From NCBI GenBank assembly GCA_903881085.1, contig CAIRSA010000336.1, positions 79,521 through 143,520 of the forward strand: a stretch of 64,000 nt of DNA, in the 5' to 3' direction. The number at the start of each line of letters is the position of its first letter. The stretch's first letter is position 1. The translations under genes were made by a program, and so were the position numbers. Source of the DNA: an uncultured Acidobacteriia bacterium (lineage in GTDB: Bacteria; Acidobacteriota; Terriglobia; Bryobacterales; Bryobacteraceae). Below, one piece after another: positions 1 to 8,096 of the stretch. The notes below the pieces were generated by a model. The model did not search any database and had not been told where the DNA came from. It was given only the letters and a program-made list of their open reading frames with translations.

Positions 1-151
1 AACAGAGATGAAGACCGGCTCGTGGTTTGTTTTTCCCGGCTCGCCTTCGATCGTTTTCGACCCCGCCCCCAAATCGGTATGGGAGAAGCTGATCCAAAGG
101 ACGGAGCAGCAGTTGGCGATTCTCTTTAATTTCCCGCCCGAATTTAAGTGA
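1..151 (+). CDS. C-terminal end of an unrecognised protein (5' end outside window)
   Basis: An open frame runs in from the window edge and stops at TGA 149-151, giving about 49 residues ending in FNFPPEFK. The stop overlaps a GTG at 148-150 that opens the frame of the next gene, so the two are probably co-transcribed. The visible piece is amphipathic (WEKLIQRTEQQLAIL) with no motif I can assign, so the product is unknown. Confidence 0.5.
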   Translation, partial: TEMKTGSWFVFPGSPSIVFDPAPKSVWEKLIQRTEQQLAILFNFPPEFK

Positions 152-168
152 TAAGATATCCAGATAAC

Positions 169-2448
169 ATGTTACGGCACGCGCTATTCATCGCACTTGC
201 GACATCTGGATTGTGTGCGCAGCAGGACAAGGGAGTGGAGTTTTTCGAGTCCACCGTGCGTCCCATTCTGCGTACGAACTGCCTTGGCTGCCACTCCGAG
301 AAGAATCTTTCGAGCGGCCTCTCACTAGAAACTCGCGAATCCATTCTGAAGGGCGGCAACCGCGGTCCCGGACCAGATCCGGTGCTGGCTGCCGTAAAGC
401 AGACGGGCGATTTGAAGATGCCTCCCGGGCGCAAGCTGAAGGACGAGCAGATTGCCGCGTTGGAGCGCTGGGTGAAGGACGGCCTGCCGGTGCCGGAATC
501 GCTGGTGAAAGCCAAGCGCCGTGGGGCTGATCATTGGGCTTGGCAGGCTCCGAAAAAGCGCGAGTTGCCGGCCGTGTCGAACATGGCGTGGGCGCGCAAT
601 CCGATTGACCGTTTCATTCTGGCGAAGTTAGACGCCGCGAAGATCAAGCCATCGGCCGAGGCGGATCGCGAAACGTTGCTACGCCGCGTATCGCTCGATC
701 TGATCGGACTGCCTCCCACCGAAAAGGAACGTGCGGACTTTCTCGCCGATCAACGTCCCGATGCTTATGAGCGCGTGGTCGACCGCCTGCTTGCCTCGCC
801 GCACTATGGAGAACGCTGGGGACGGCAGTGGCTCGATCTGGCACGCTATGCCGATTCCGATGGCTACACGATCGACGCGCCGCGCGACATCTGGAAGTAT
901 CGCGAGTGGGTGATCAACGCCTTGAACAAGGACCAGCCATTCGATCAGTTCGTGATCGAGCAGTTCGCCGGCGACTTACTACCCAAGCCCACAACAGACC
1001 AGTTAGTGGCCACAGGTTTTCATCGCAATACGCCGAGTAACTTCGAAGGCGGCATCGACTTTGAGCAGTACCGAGTGGAAGCGGTTGCCGACCGCGTGGC
1101 CACGACTGGCGCGGCATTCATGGGTCTGACGTTGGGCTGTGCGCGCTGCCACGATCACAAGTACGATCCGATCTCGCAGAAGGAGTTCTACCAGCTGTTC
1201 GCCTTCCTGAACAACGTGGACGAAGTAGATAAGGAAGCGGATCGGAAGCAGTTCAACAAGCCGTTTTTGGAGATTGGTACTCCGGAAGAAGTGGCGCGCA
1301 AAGCAGTGTTCCAGGCGCAGTACAAGGCGCTGGAAGAGGAACTGGCGGCATACCGCAAGACGTTGAGCCCCGAGGCGGCCAAGAATGACCCGGGCGTTCG
1401 CGAGAGGCTTTCCAGCATGAGGAAGTTCAAGGCATCCGAGCCCAAGCTGGTCAGCACCATGATCACGCGCGAGTTGCCTACTCCGCGGCAGAGCTACATC
1501 CACTTAGGTGGCGACTTCACGCGCAAGGGCGCGAACGTGATGGCCAATGTTCCTGCGGTCTTCCCTCCGCTGAAGAATGTCACGGGTCAGCCGAACCGCC
1601 TCGATCTGGCCCGCTGGCTGGTGGATCGTGATAATCCGCTGACGGCGCGAGTGACAGTGAACCGCATGTGGCAGCGCTATTTCGGCAAAGGCTTTGTAGA
1701 TACCGAGAACGACTTTGGCGCGATGGGCGAGAAGCCGACGCATCCGGAATTGCTCGATTGGCTGGCCATCGAGTTTATGGATCAGAAGTGGAGCCAGAAG
1801 GCGGTCCACCGGTTGATTGTTACTTCGGCCACTTACAGGCAGAGTTCCGAAGTTCGCAAGGACTTACTCAACGTGGATGCCGATAACCGGCTGCTGGCGC
1901 GCCAGGCACGGTTGCGGCTGGATGCGGAGAACGTAAGGGATGCGGCGTTGGTTGCAAGCGGATTGTTGACGACGGCCATCGGAGGTCCGAGCGTCTATCC
2001 GCCGATCCCGCCGGGCGTTTACCAGAGCACGCAGGTGCGCCGCGAATGGAAGACTTCAACGGGCGCGGATCGCTACCGGCGCGGCATCTATACGTTCTTC
2101 CAGCGGTCGGCACCGCATCCGGGGCTGGTCGTATTCGACGCGCCGGATTCCACGGTCAGTTGCACACGGCGCGTGCGATCGAACACACCGCTGCAAGCGC
2201 TGATGATGCTGAATGACGAAGCCAGCCTGGAGTTTGCCCAGGCACTGGCGAAACGCATTGCGAAGGAAGTGCCGGCGGAAGACGCTGCGGCACGCATTCG
2301 CGCCGGCTACCAGATCGCACTGAACCGCGAACCTCGTGCGGAAGAGATTCAGCGGTTGAAACGCTTTATTGATTCAAATGTCAAAGATCCATGGACAGCG
2401 CTGGGGCGCGTGTTCCTCAACTTAGACGAATTTATGACACGGCCATGA
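169..2448 (+). CDS. Secreted PSCyt1/DUF1549/DUF1553 domain protein
   Basis: A 759-residue exported protein. I chose ATG 169 rather than the in-frame GTG at 148 because the signal peptide (LFIALATSGLCAQQ) starts there. Order: signal peptide, PSCyt1-type cytochrome c segment with CLGCH at residues 38-42, DUF1549 region ending in the conserved CARCHDHKYDP near residue 324, a linker, then DUF1553. Proteins of this build are abundant in Planctomycetes and Acidobacteriota and are nearly always paired with a DUF1501 protein, as here (ATGA overlap). The two CxxCH motifs suggest covalent haem and a periplasmic redox or sulfatase-associated role, but the family reaction is not established. Confidence 0.88.
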   Translation: MLRHALFIALATSGLCAQQDKGVEFFESTVRPILRTNCLGCHSEKNLSSGLSLETRESILKGGNRGPGPDPVLAAVKQTGDLKMPPGRKLKDEQIAALERWVKDGLPVPESLVKAKRRGADHWAWQAPKKRELPAVSNMAWARNPIDRFILAKLDAAKIKPSAEADRETLLRRVSLDLIGLPPTEKERADFLADQRPDAYERVVDRLLASPHYGERWGRQWLDLARYADSDGYTIDAPRDIWKYREWVINALNKDQPFDQFVIEQFAGDLLPKPTTDQLVATGFHRNTPSNFEGGIDFEQYRVEAVADRVATTGAAFMGLTLGCARCHDHKYDPISQKEFYQLFAFLNNVDEVDKEADRKQFNKPFLEIGTPEEVARKAVFQAQYKALEEELAAYRKTLSPEAAKNDPGVRERLSSMRKFKASEPKLVSTMITRELPTPRQSYIHLGGDFTRKGANVMANVPAVFPPLKNVTGQPNRLDLARWLVDRDNPLTARVTVNRMWQRYFGKGFVDTENDFGAMGEKPTHPELLDWLAIEFMDQKWSQKAVHRLIVTSATYRQSSEVRKDLLNVDADNRLLARQARLRLDAENVRDAALVASGLLTTAIGGPSVYPPIPPGVYQSTQVRREWKTSTGADRYRRGIYTFFQRSAPHPGLVVFDAPDSTVSCTRRVRSNTPLQALMMLNDEASLEFAQALAKRIAKEVPAEDAAARIRAGYQIALNREPRAEEIQRLKRFIDSNVKDPWTALGRVFLNLDEFMTRP

Positions 2449-3851
2449 ACATCGAACAGTTTCTGCTACAACAACGAACGCGCCGCCACTTCTTCCGCGA
2501 AAGCGGATTGGGGGTCGGCAAAATGGCGCTGGCATCGCTCGCCATGGAACAGGCCTTTGGCAAGGGGATGCACCATCCGGCGAAGATCGATCACGTGATC
2601 TTCCTGTTCATGGCCGGTGCGCCGAGCCAGCTTGAGTTATTCGACTACAAGCCGGAACTTACTAAGTACGACGGCAAGACCGCTCCGGACGAGTTCATGA
2701 AGGGCAAGCGGTTCGCCTTCATGGATACATTTGCGAAAGATCCGCCGAAGATGCTGGGCACGCGGCGTAAGTTCGCCCAGTACGGCAAGAGCGGCATGTA
2801 TGTTTCGGAGTTACTGCCGCATATCTCGAAGATCACCGATGATCTGACGATGGTGCATGGCCTTTCCACGGAGAACTTCAACCACGGTCCGGCCAAGCTC
2901 TATACCAACACCGGATCGGCGCGCAACGGGCGGCCGAGCATGGGCGCGTGGGTGACCTACGGTATCGGCAGCGAGTCGAAGGATCTGCCGGGGTTCGTGG
3001 TGCTGCAATCGGGTCCGCGCGGACCTCGCGGGGGCGCGGCATTGTGGGGCAGCGGGTTTATTCCGTCGTCGTATCAGGGCGTGCCGCTGCGGTCGGGCGG
3101 CGATCCGATTCTCGACTTGTCGAACCCGAAGGGCGTGACGGCCGAGGAACAGCGGCGTACGCTGGACGCGATCCGCGACCTGAACTCGATGGAACTTACT
3201 AAGTCGGGTGATCCGGAGATCAACACGCGCATCGCACAGTATGAGATGGCGTTCAAGATGCAGACCTCGGGGCCGGAGCTGATCGATTTTTCGAAGGAGT
3301 CGAAGGAGACTCTGGCGATGTACGGCGCAGAGCCGGGTAAGGCTTCTTACGCCAACAACTGCCTGCTGGCGCGGCGGCTTGTGGAGCGCGGGACGCGGTT
3401 CGTGCAGTTGTATCATGCCGACTGGGATCATCATGACGACATCACCAAGCCGCTGGATACGGTGTGCAAGGAGATCGACCAGGCGACGGCGGCGCTGATA
3501 ACGGACTTGAAGGCGCGTGGCATGCTGGACCGCACGCTGGTGATTTGGGGCGGCGAGTTTGGGCGCACCCCGATGGGCGAGGTTCGCGAGAAGGGCAAGA
3601 TTGGGCGCAACCACCACATTGACGCGTACACGCTGATGTTCGCGGGCGGCGGGTTGAAGAAGGGCCTGATTCTGGGCGGCACCGATGAGCTGGGCTTCAC
3701 GCCTACGGAGCGGATGGACGTGCACGACGTGCAGGCGACCATTCTGCACCTGTTCGGCATTGACCATTTGAAGCTGACTTATCGCTTCCAGGGGCGCGAT
3801 TTCCGGCTGACGGACGTGGGCGGGAACGTGCTGCACAAGATGATCGCCTGA
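2445..3851 (+). CDS. DUF1501 family Tat-exported protein
   Basis: A 468-residue DUF1501 protein with an alkaline-phosphatase/sulfatase-like fold by family knowledge. ATG 2445 overlaps the preceding stop (ATGA). The N-terminus has a twin-arginine stretch (RRHFFRESGLG) as usual for the family. Visible family segments include FMAGAPSQLELFDYKP near residue 50, the HADWDHHDD metal-ligand-like stretch, and WGGEFGRTP with GRNHH towards the C-terminus. It is presumably folded in the cytoplasm and exported with bound cofactor to work with the upstream DUF1549/1553 partner. Substrate unknown. Confidence 0.9.
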   Translation: MNIEQFLLQQRTRRHFFRESGLGVGKMALASLAMEQAFGKGMHHPAKIDHVIFLFMAGAPSQLELFDYKPELTKYDGKTAPDEFMKGKRFAFMDTFAKDPPKMLGTRRKFAQYGKSGMYVSELLPHISKITDDLTMVHGLSTENFNHGPAKLYTNTGSARNGRPSMGAWVTYGIGSESKDLPGFVVLQSGPRGPRGGAALWGSGFIPSSYQGVPLRSGGDPILDLSNPKGVTAEEQRRTLDAIRDLNSMELTKSGDPEINTRIAQYEMAFKMQTSGPELIDFSKESKETLAMYGAEPGKASYANNCLLARRLVERGTRFVQLYHADWDHHDDITKPLDTVCKEIDQATAALITDLKARGMLDRTLVIWGGEFGRTPMGEVREKGKIGRNHHIDAYTLMFAGGGLKKGLILGGTDELGFTPTERMDVHDVQATILHLFGIDHLKLTYRFQGRDFRLTDVGGNVLHKMIA

Positions 3852-4109
3852 GGCTTGGTTTTCGCCTGGGCGAACAAAAGGCGAAGATAAAAATTTTCCA
3901 TTTTTCTGTTTTCCACAGTGTAATACTTTGATTTCGATTGGGTTGTTAATCCGTGGGTTAGGCTTGGGCTTTTTTGAAGCTGTAAGCGGCGATTTGTAAT
4001 CTGTGTGGGCCAACGGGTGACCTCCTTTCCCTCTCTTGATAGCAGGTGGGGCTTGCGGAAGGATGGGTGGGTGGGCTGGGAGTTGTTGAAAATGTGGGAG
4101 ATTCCGATT
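3852..4109. other. Gene-free stretch
   Basis: No supportable gene on either strand. Just after the DUF1501 stop there is a short hairpin (TTCGC 3861-3865 with GCGAA 3870-3874), then an A/T-rich run near 3890-3905. This could terminate the upstream operon but is weak. The remainder is T/G-skewed and lacks codon structure. Confidence 0.4.
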
Positions 4110-4621
4110 TTAAAGGTTGGTGATTGTCGCGGTGGTATCGTCGGGCGCTGCCCTGCTCGCAAAATCCGCCTTGAATTTCGCCAGTCCAATGTCCAGAATT
4201 TTGGAGTGCTGCCGCCTAGTGACGAAGATGTTCGCCGGCTTGATGTCGCGATGGATAATATGGGCCTGTTCGGCCGCATCCCGTCCGTCCGCAATTTCGA
4301 TAGCACGCGTGAACAATTCAGCCATGGGCAGAGGCTTGCCGGAGATCCGTTCCTTTAGGGCCCCCCCTCCAGGTACTCCATGGCAATGTAAGATCGCCGG
4401 TCGTGCTCGCCCACATCGTAAATGGTGCAAATATTGAGATGGTTCAGCGTCGATGCCGCACGGGCTTCGCGCCGAAAGCGGCTCAGCGAATCGGGATCCG
4501 CCGCCATGTTGCTGGAGAGAAACTTGATGGCTACAAAGCGGTGCAGTCGCATATCCTCGGCTTTGCAAACCACACCCATGCCGCCACTGCCGAGCTTCTC
4601 CATGACCCGGTAGTGGCCCAT
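4110..4621 (-). pseudogene. Remnant of a PknB-type Ser/Thr protein kinase (frameshifted, truncated)
   Basis: Reading down the minus strand from ATG 4619-4621 gives a kinase N-lobe: MGHYRVMEKLGSGGMG (glycine loop), VAIKFL (ATP lysine) and YIAMEYLEGG. The frame then breaks in a run of seven C at 4361-4367. Adding one base restores EYLEGGALKERI and a second frame carrying HIIHRDIKPANIFV (catalytic loop) and DIGLAKF, where the normal DFG is DIG. The frame stops at 4110, soon after the start of the activation segment, so the lower C-lobe and any membrane or sensor domain are missing. The lesions together argue for a dead gene, though the homopolymer alone could be a sequencing slip. Confidence 0.85.
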
Positions 4622-4732
4622 GGTGGGAACAGCCGCGTTGAACTCGCTTCTGGTCTCACTGGCGTCGATGGCCGGACGTTCGAGAAAGCTTCCAGCCTGT
4701 TGCTGGCCCGCGAGAAGAGAGCGGGGCGGTGA

Positions 4733-4897
4733 CAATTTCGCCGCCCCATAAAAGCGCTAAAGGAGATCAAAGGCCACGAAGAGGACTTCGTGCGCCGCGT
4801 GATCCGCTTCTCTGTTGCCTACCCTGAGAAGGTTCTGTCCGATCATACCGAGTTAGTCCGCCGCCAAAAAGAAGTCCGCAAACAGGGGACGGCGTAG
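4733..4897 (+). pseudogene. C-terminal scrap of an unrecognised gene
   Basis: An open frame of about 54 codons with no start codon ends at TAG 4895-4897. The product is charged and helical (KEIKGHEEDFVRRVIRF, then TELVRRQKEVRKQGTA) and reads like a true coding tail. I do not recognise the family. It lies just beside the dead kinase, so this stretch probably collected debris. It may also be a chance frame. Confidence 0.35.
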
Positions 4898-4961
4898 CGC
4901 CCTATTCAAACACTTGCCGATTCCTTAATTTAGGCTCAGCGCTGGCACGTCTGTTTGTGAT

Positions 4962-5020
4962 AACTTGTGTAAACTTGTCTATTCTTGGACCGGCGGAAAC
5001 AACTTAAGTTTCAACCGGTT
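4962..5020 (+). promoter_or_regulatory. Candidate operator/promoter region of the carbonic anhydrase gene
   Basis: Four ordered elements lie 50-110 bases upstream of the start at 5071: AACTTGT at 4962-4968 and again at 4972-4978 (start-to-start 10 bases, one helical turn), a perfect palindrome AACTTAAGTT at 5001-5010, and a perfect palindrome AACCGGTT at 5013-5020. Such spacing is typical of regulator binding. Which protein binds, and the exact -35/-10, cannot be told. Confidence 0.35.
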
Positions 5021-5070
5021 CCGGACTGAGATAGGTACAGACCACTAAAGGACAAAAAAGGAACCGGAAT

Positions 5071-6297
5071 ATGAGATTTTCCTTTGGCGCAATAGCGCCG
5101 CTTAGTTTGGGCTTTGCCCTGACTACCCAGATTTTGATCTCGACATCTGCCTTCGCGCAGCACGAACAGACCCCCATCAATATCGATTCATCGGCAACCG
5201 TAATCGACACCAAGCCCCCTGTACTGACCTTCAACAATTACAGCTTCGCCGACCTCAAGGTGCAAAACACCTACGGCGCGCAGGAGAGCTTTTACACGGT
5301 GAAAGGCACCCCTGCCACGCCTGGCGATCTCAAGAACGTCACCATCAACGCGGAATGGGCAACGCTCAAAGCCACTCCCTGCGCCGACCCAACTTTGAAG
5401 AGTTGCGCCAGCTATGCCACGAAACTGCCCAATGCCCCGTCCATCACCATCGACGGCAAGGAATACATCCTGCAACAGTTCCACTTTCACGTGCCTGCGG
5501 AGCACATGGTAGACGGCCGTCGGCCTGCGATGGAAGTCCATTTCGTGCACCTTTTGAATAATGGCTGCGCGGCAGACGATCACCGCCCCGGCGCCGTTGT
5601 CGGCGCTTTCATTGAAGAAGGTCCCGCCGATCCGGAGTTGGGAAAGTTCTTCGACCTTTACGGCGCCGCGCTCGGTGCCGCACCCACTGCAGCTTCGCAA
5701 TACGTGCGCTCCAATCTGGCCGCCCTACTCCCGAAGGGAAAGTATACCTGGCGTTATGAAGGCGGCCTCACCGCCCCCACGGGCTCCGGCCTCTGCGGCG
5801 TGACCATTCCTGAATCGATTCCTGGTGGCGGAACCGTCGCCCAGCAGCTCATCTCCGGGGTGTTTCCGGAAGTGGTGCACTGGTATCTCTATAAGAACCC
5901 GCTGTACATGACAGCGCAACAGATCAAATTTTTCAAGACGATGTTCCCCGAAGGGAACTCCCGCGTCGTCAAGGAAAATGAGAACCATGTTTATGAGACT
6001 CCGGCGCCGCCGCCTGCCATCGCCACCAAGGCAGTAGCCAACCCGAAGAACGCCACCGCACTCGGTTCCATCGCTCTGGACGGCACTGCCTCCATTTCAT
6101 TTGATGGCAAACCACTCACTTACGCCTGGACCGTTGCTCCTGGCGGCAAGAACGCAACCATCACTAGCGCAAACACAGCTACGCCCCTGCTGCAGTTCCC
6201 GGAAGGCTACGGCAATTACATCGTGCAGTTGACGGTCACGGATAGCGCCGGTAACAAGGCGACGGATACGACCGTCATCCTCTATGTTGGCCGCTAA
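5071..6297 (+). CDS. Secreted alpha-class carbonic anhydrase with C-terminal PKD-like domain
   Basis: A 408-residue exported enzyme predicted to interconvert CO2 and bicarbonate in the periplasm or outside the cell. Signal peptide about 1-30 (ending SAFAQ). The catalytic domain covers about 31-280: QFHFHVPAEH supplies zinc ligands His138 and His140, and EVHFVH supplies His157. The 2- and 17-residue spacing matches bacterial alpha-carbonic anhydrases. Residues about 310-408 (after APPPAIATK) resemble an Ig-like PKD module (YAWTV, then YIVQLTVTDSAGN). Bacterial enzymes of this class are normally about 225-250 residues, so the tail is an addition that may anchor the enzyme to polysaccharide or the envelope. 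It stands alone, with a regulatory-looking upstream region and a hairpin downstream. Confidence 0.93.
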   Translation: MRFSFGAIAPLSLGFALTTQILISTSAFAQHEQTPINIDSSATVIDTKPPVLTFNNYSFADLKVQNTYGAQESFYTVKGTPATPGDLKNVTINAEWATLKATPCADPTLKSCASYATKLPNAPSITIDGKEYILQQFHFHVPAEHMVDGRRPAMEVHFVHLLNNGCAADDHRPGAVVGAFIEEGPADPELGKFFDLYGAALGAAPTAASQYVRSNLAALLPKGKYTWRYEGGLTAPTGSGLCGVTIPESIPGGGTVAQQLISGVFPEVVHWYLYKNPLYMTAQQIKFFKTMFPEGNSRVVKENENHVYETPAPPPAIATKAVANPKNATALGSIALDGTASISFDGKPLTYAWTVAPGGKNATITSANTATPLLQFPEGYGNYIVQLTVTDSAGNKATDTTVILYVGR

Positions 6298-6321
6298 GAG
6301 GTAGACCAAGGACACCCAAAC

Positions 6322-6358
6322 GTAGGGCAGGTTTCCTGCATGGAAGCACCTGCCCTAC
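6322..6358. terminator. Strong hairpin after the carbonic anhydrase gene
   Basis: GTAGGGCAGGT at 6322-6332 is perfectly complementary to ACCTGCCCTAC at 6348-6358, and TTCC/GGAA inside the loop adds four more pairs around TGCAT, leaving only a 2-base bulge. It begins 25 bases after the stop at 6297. There is no T-tract, so it may be a factor-assisted terminator, an mRNA-stabilising hairpin or a small dispersed repeat. Confidence 0.5.
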
Positions 6359-6459
6359 AGCAGTCACCGCATATCAAAACAAAATAAATATCCGCACTTT
6401 CAACTACATCCACTAAGTTGGGAGTCAAAGTTCGCCCATCCGCGTGCTACAGCTAAAGC

Positions 6460-6807
6460 ATGCGAAAACATACCCGCATCGCCATCTCAAACGCGGCACC
6501 CGCTGCTAACCGGGTTTCTGCGGACAACTTCACCAACCTACACAGCCGTCTGGCCGCCAAGCTGCAACCGGAGAACGCCTTCGAGCGCGAATGGGTCTTC
6601 CAAATCGCCCTCCACCAATGGCGCTTGAAACGACTGGCCCACGGTGACGCTGAAAATGTCAACCTCGGTCTCTATCGCGCCTTCCAAATCGCCAATCACG
6701 GCGCCCCAGGTAGCGGAGATGGCAACCCGGCACATAGGTCGTCTACAAACACCGTCGACACGGAAATGATTTCCGCCGGACACGAAGAAAATAACTCTCT
6801 TCGCTGA
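6460..6807 (+). CDS. Small protein resembling the C-terminal half of an acidobacterial conserved family
   Basis: A 115-residue frame from ATG 6460. Residues about 30-65 (LAAKLQPENAFEREWVFQIA, then LHQWRLKRL) resemble a family common in Acidobacteriota whose members begin with an ANRANA...STGPKT..GK segment. That segment appears only as a degraded trace (ANRVSADNF) and about 40 residues typical of the family are missing between the two. No clear ribosome site precedes the start. It may be a shortened functional member or a decaying copy. Function of the family is unknown to me. Confidence 0.4.
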   Translation: MRKHTRIAISNAAPAANRVSADNFTNLHSRLAAKLQPENAFEREWVFQIALHQWRLKRLAHGDAENVNLGLYRAFQIANHGAPGSGDGNPAHRSSTNTVDTEMISAGHEENNSLR

Positions 6808-6958
6808 CGCGACCTACGGCTTCTGCGATTGGCCAGTAAGTCGTTCACCAAGAATCAAAAATTATTCTACTTCGGAAAATCAACTATTTAGCGCAGTTTT
6901 ACAACGGCATTGCTTGGTCGCAACTTGTAGCGTAGAGCCAGTAGTGGCAATTAATTAT

Positions 6959-6963
6959 GGAGG
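6959..6963 (+). promoter_or_regulatory. Ribosome binding site GGAGG that fixes a start
   Basis: GGAGG lies 5 bases before ATG 6969. The upstream in-frame ATG at 6957 would overlap this site and has none of its own, so 6969 is preferred. Confidence 0.6.
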
Positions 6964-6968
6964 CAGAA

Positions 6969-7763
6969 ATGCGGAAATTGGCAGCGTTGGCGCTTATGGC
7001 TGGTAGCTTACTGGCAGCGCCGCAACTGGTAACGGTTCAGGACACTTTGTACAAAGCGGACGGGACCAAATTTAACGGGGTGGTCCTGGTGGATTGGAGA
7101 TACTTTCAGACCTCGGATAACACAACTATCCCAACACAAAGTCTTGTTATTCCCGTCAAGGATGGAGCATTGCGTGTACTTTTGGCGCCAACCACCACGG
7201 CGTCAGGCGGAGCCTATTACCAGGTACGTTACAACAGCGACGGACGAGTCCTGTTCACTGAGCGATGGAGCGTGCCGCCGAGCACGACGGTACTTAGGTT
7301 GAGAGACGTACGGACATCGGCAACCAACACATTGACGCCTCCCGGAACAACCTCCATCCTGATCAGCGATGTGACGGGCTTATCGGACGAGTTGTCGGCA
7401 AGACCAATCAAAGACTCAGGGTTCGTAATTGGGCGAGTCGTCTTCTCGACGCCAGCCGGAACGATCGGTTCCGTTGTGGGATCGGCTTCAAACTGCGTTC
7501 GAGTGGACGGTTCCAGCGCGCCCTGCACTTTGAGCCTGTCATTCGTTGACGGGGAAACGCCAACGGGATCGGTGAATGGCAGCAACACGACATTTGTACT
7601 CGCCGCAACACCCATTCCGTTTACCAGTCTGGCATTGTTCCGAAACGGAATTCTATTAAAGCAGGGCCTGGATTATACGCTGAGCGGCAACACCATCTCG
7701 TTCGTGTCGTTGGGGACCCCTCAGGTAGGCGACGTGCTACAGGCTAACTATCGCGGTCAATAA
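6969..7763 (+). CDS. Unrecognised secreted beta-rich protein
   Basis: 264 residues starting MRKLAALALMAGSLLAAPQ, a clear signal peptide. The start is set by the GGAGG at 6959-6963. The mature part is Thr/Ser/Val-rich, low in Cys (one nearby pair, SNCVRVDGSSAPC) and looks like strings of beta strands. The last 60 residues (TPTGSVNGSNTTFVLAATPI, then LFRNGILLKQGLDYTLSG) resemble the repeat modules of phage tail fibres and surface proteins. No neighbour suggests a phage. Probably a surface or extracellular protein of unknown role. Confidence 0.65.
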   Translation: MRKLAALALMAGSLLAAPQLVTVQDTLYKADGTKFNGVVLVDWRYFQTSDNTTIPTQSLVIPVKDGALRVLLAPTTTASGGAYYQVRYNSDGRVLFTERWSVPPSTTVLRLRDVRTSATNTLTPPGTTSILISDVTGLSDELSARPIKDSGFVIGRVVFSTPAGTIGSVVGSASNCVRVDGSSAPCTLSLSFVDGETPTGSVNGSNTTFVLAATPIPFTSLALFRNGILLKQGLDYTLSGNTISFVSLGTPQVGDVLQANYRGQ

Positions 7764-7898
7764 TGTGGCCGAAGCGAGCCGCTGGACCACATTCGTCCCA
7801 AGTACTAAGGGGTTTTCAGGTGCCGCTTAGGCTAATTCCATCGTTGATAAAACCACCAGGGTAGCCGAGAATAAAGGGGAAGGAAGAGGCATATAAAA

Positions 7899-8093
7899 AT
7901 GATGGGCTACAAAAAAGTGCAGCGGCTCCTGAAAAAACTGGCTAGGCACGAAGAGGGTCAGGATCTGATCGAGTACGCCCTGACAGCCTCGTTCATTGCT
8001 GTTGCCGTCGCAGCTTTCTTCCCCACCTCGATCGCGCCGAACATCTGTCAAATATTTTCGAAGGTAACGTCGATCCTTACCCAGGGATCGTAA
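7899..8093 (+). CDS. Flp-family type IVb pilin precursor
   Basis: A 64-residue protein with a short basic leader, then EEGQDLIEYAL at residues 18-28 and a hydrophobic helix (TASFIAVAVAAFF). Cleavage by prepilin peptidase after Gly20 would leave Glu5 and Tyr6 in the mature subunit, the hallmark of Flp pilins. A purine-rich site (AGGAAGAGG, 7881-7889) precedes ATG 7899; the second ATG at 7902 is equally possible. None of the Tad export genes (peptidase, ATPase, secretin) is nearby, so assembly would depend on a locus elsewhere. Confidence 0.85.
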   Translation: MMGYKKVQRLLKKLARHEEGQDLIEYALTASFIAVAVAAFFPTSIAPNICQIFSKVTSILTQGS

Positions 8094-8096
8094 TCG

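Noticed and set aside
2811..4013. 400-codon open frame on the minus strand opposite the DUF1501 gene
   Set aside because: Arg/His/Gln-rich product without any domain, antisense to a clear family member; it is a high-GC shadow frame.
6969..8093. Tail-fibre-like protein plus small gene considered as a prophage fragment
   Set aside because: No integrase, capsid, terminase or lysis gene; the second product is a Flp pilin.
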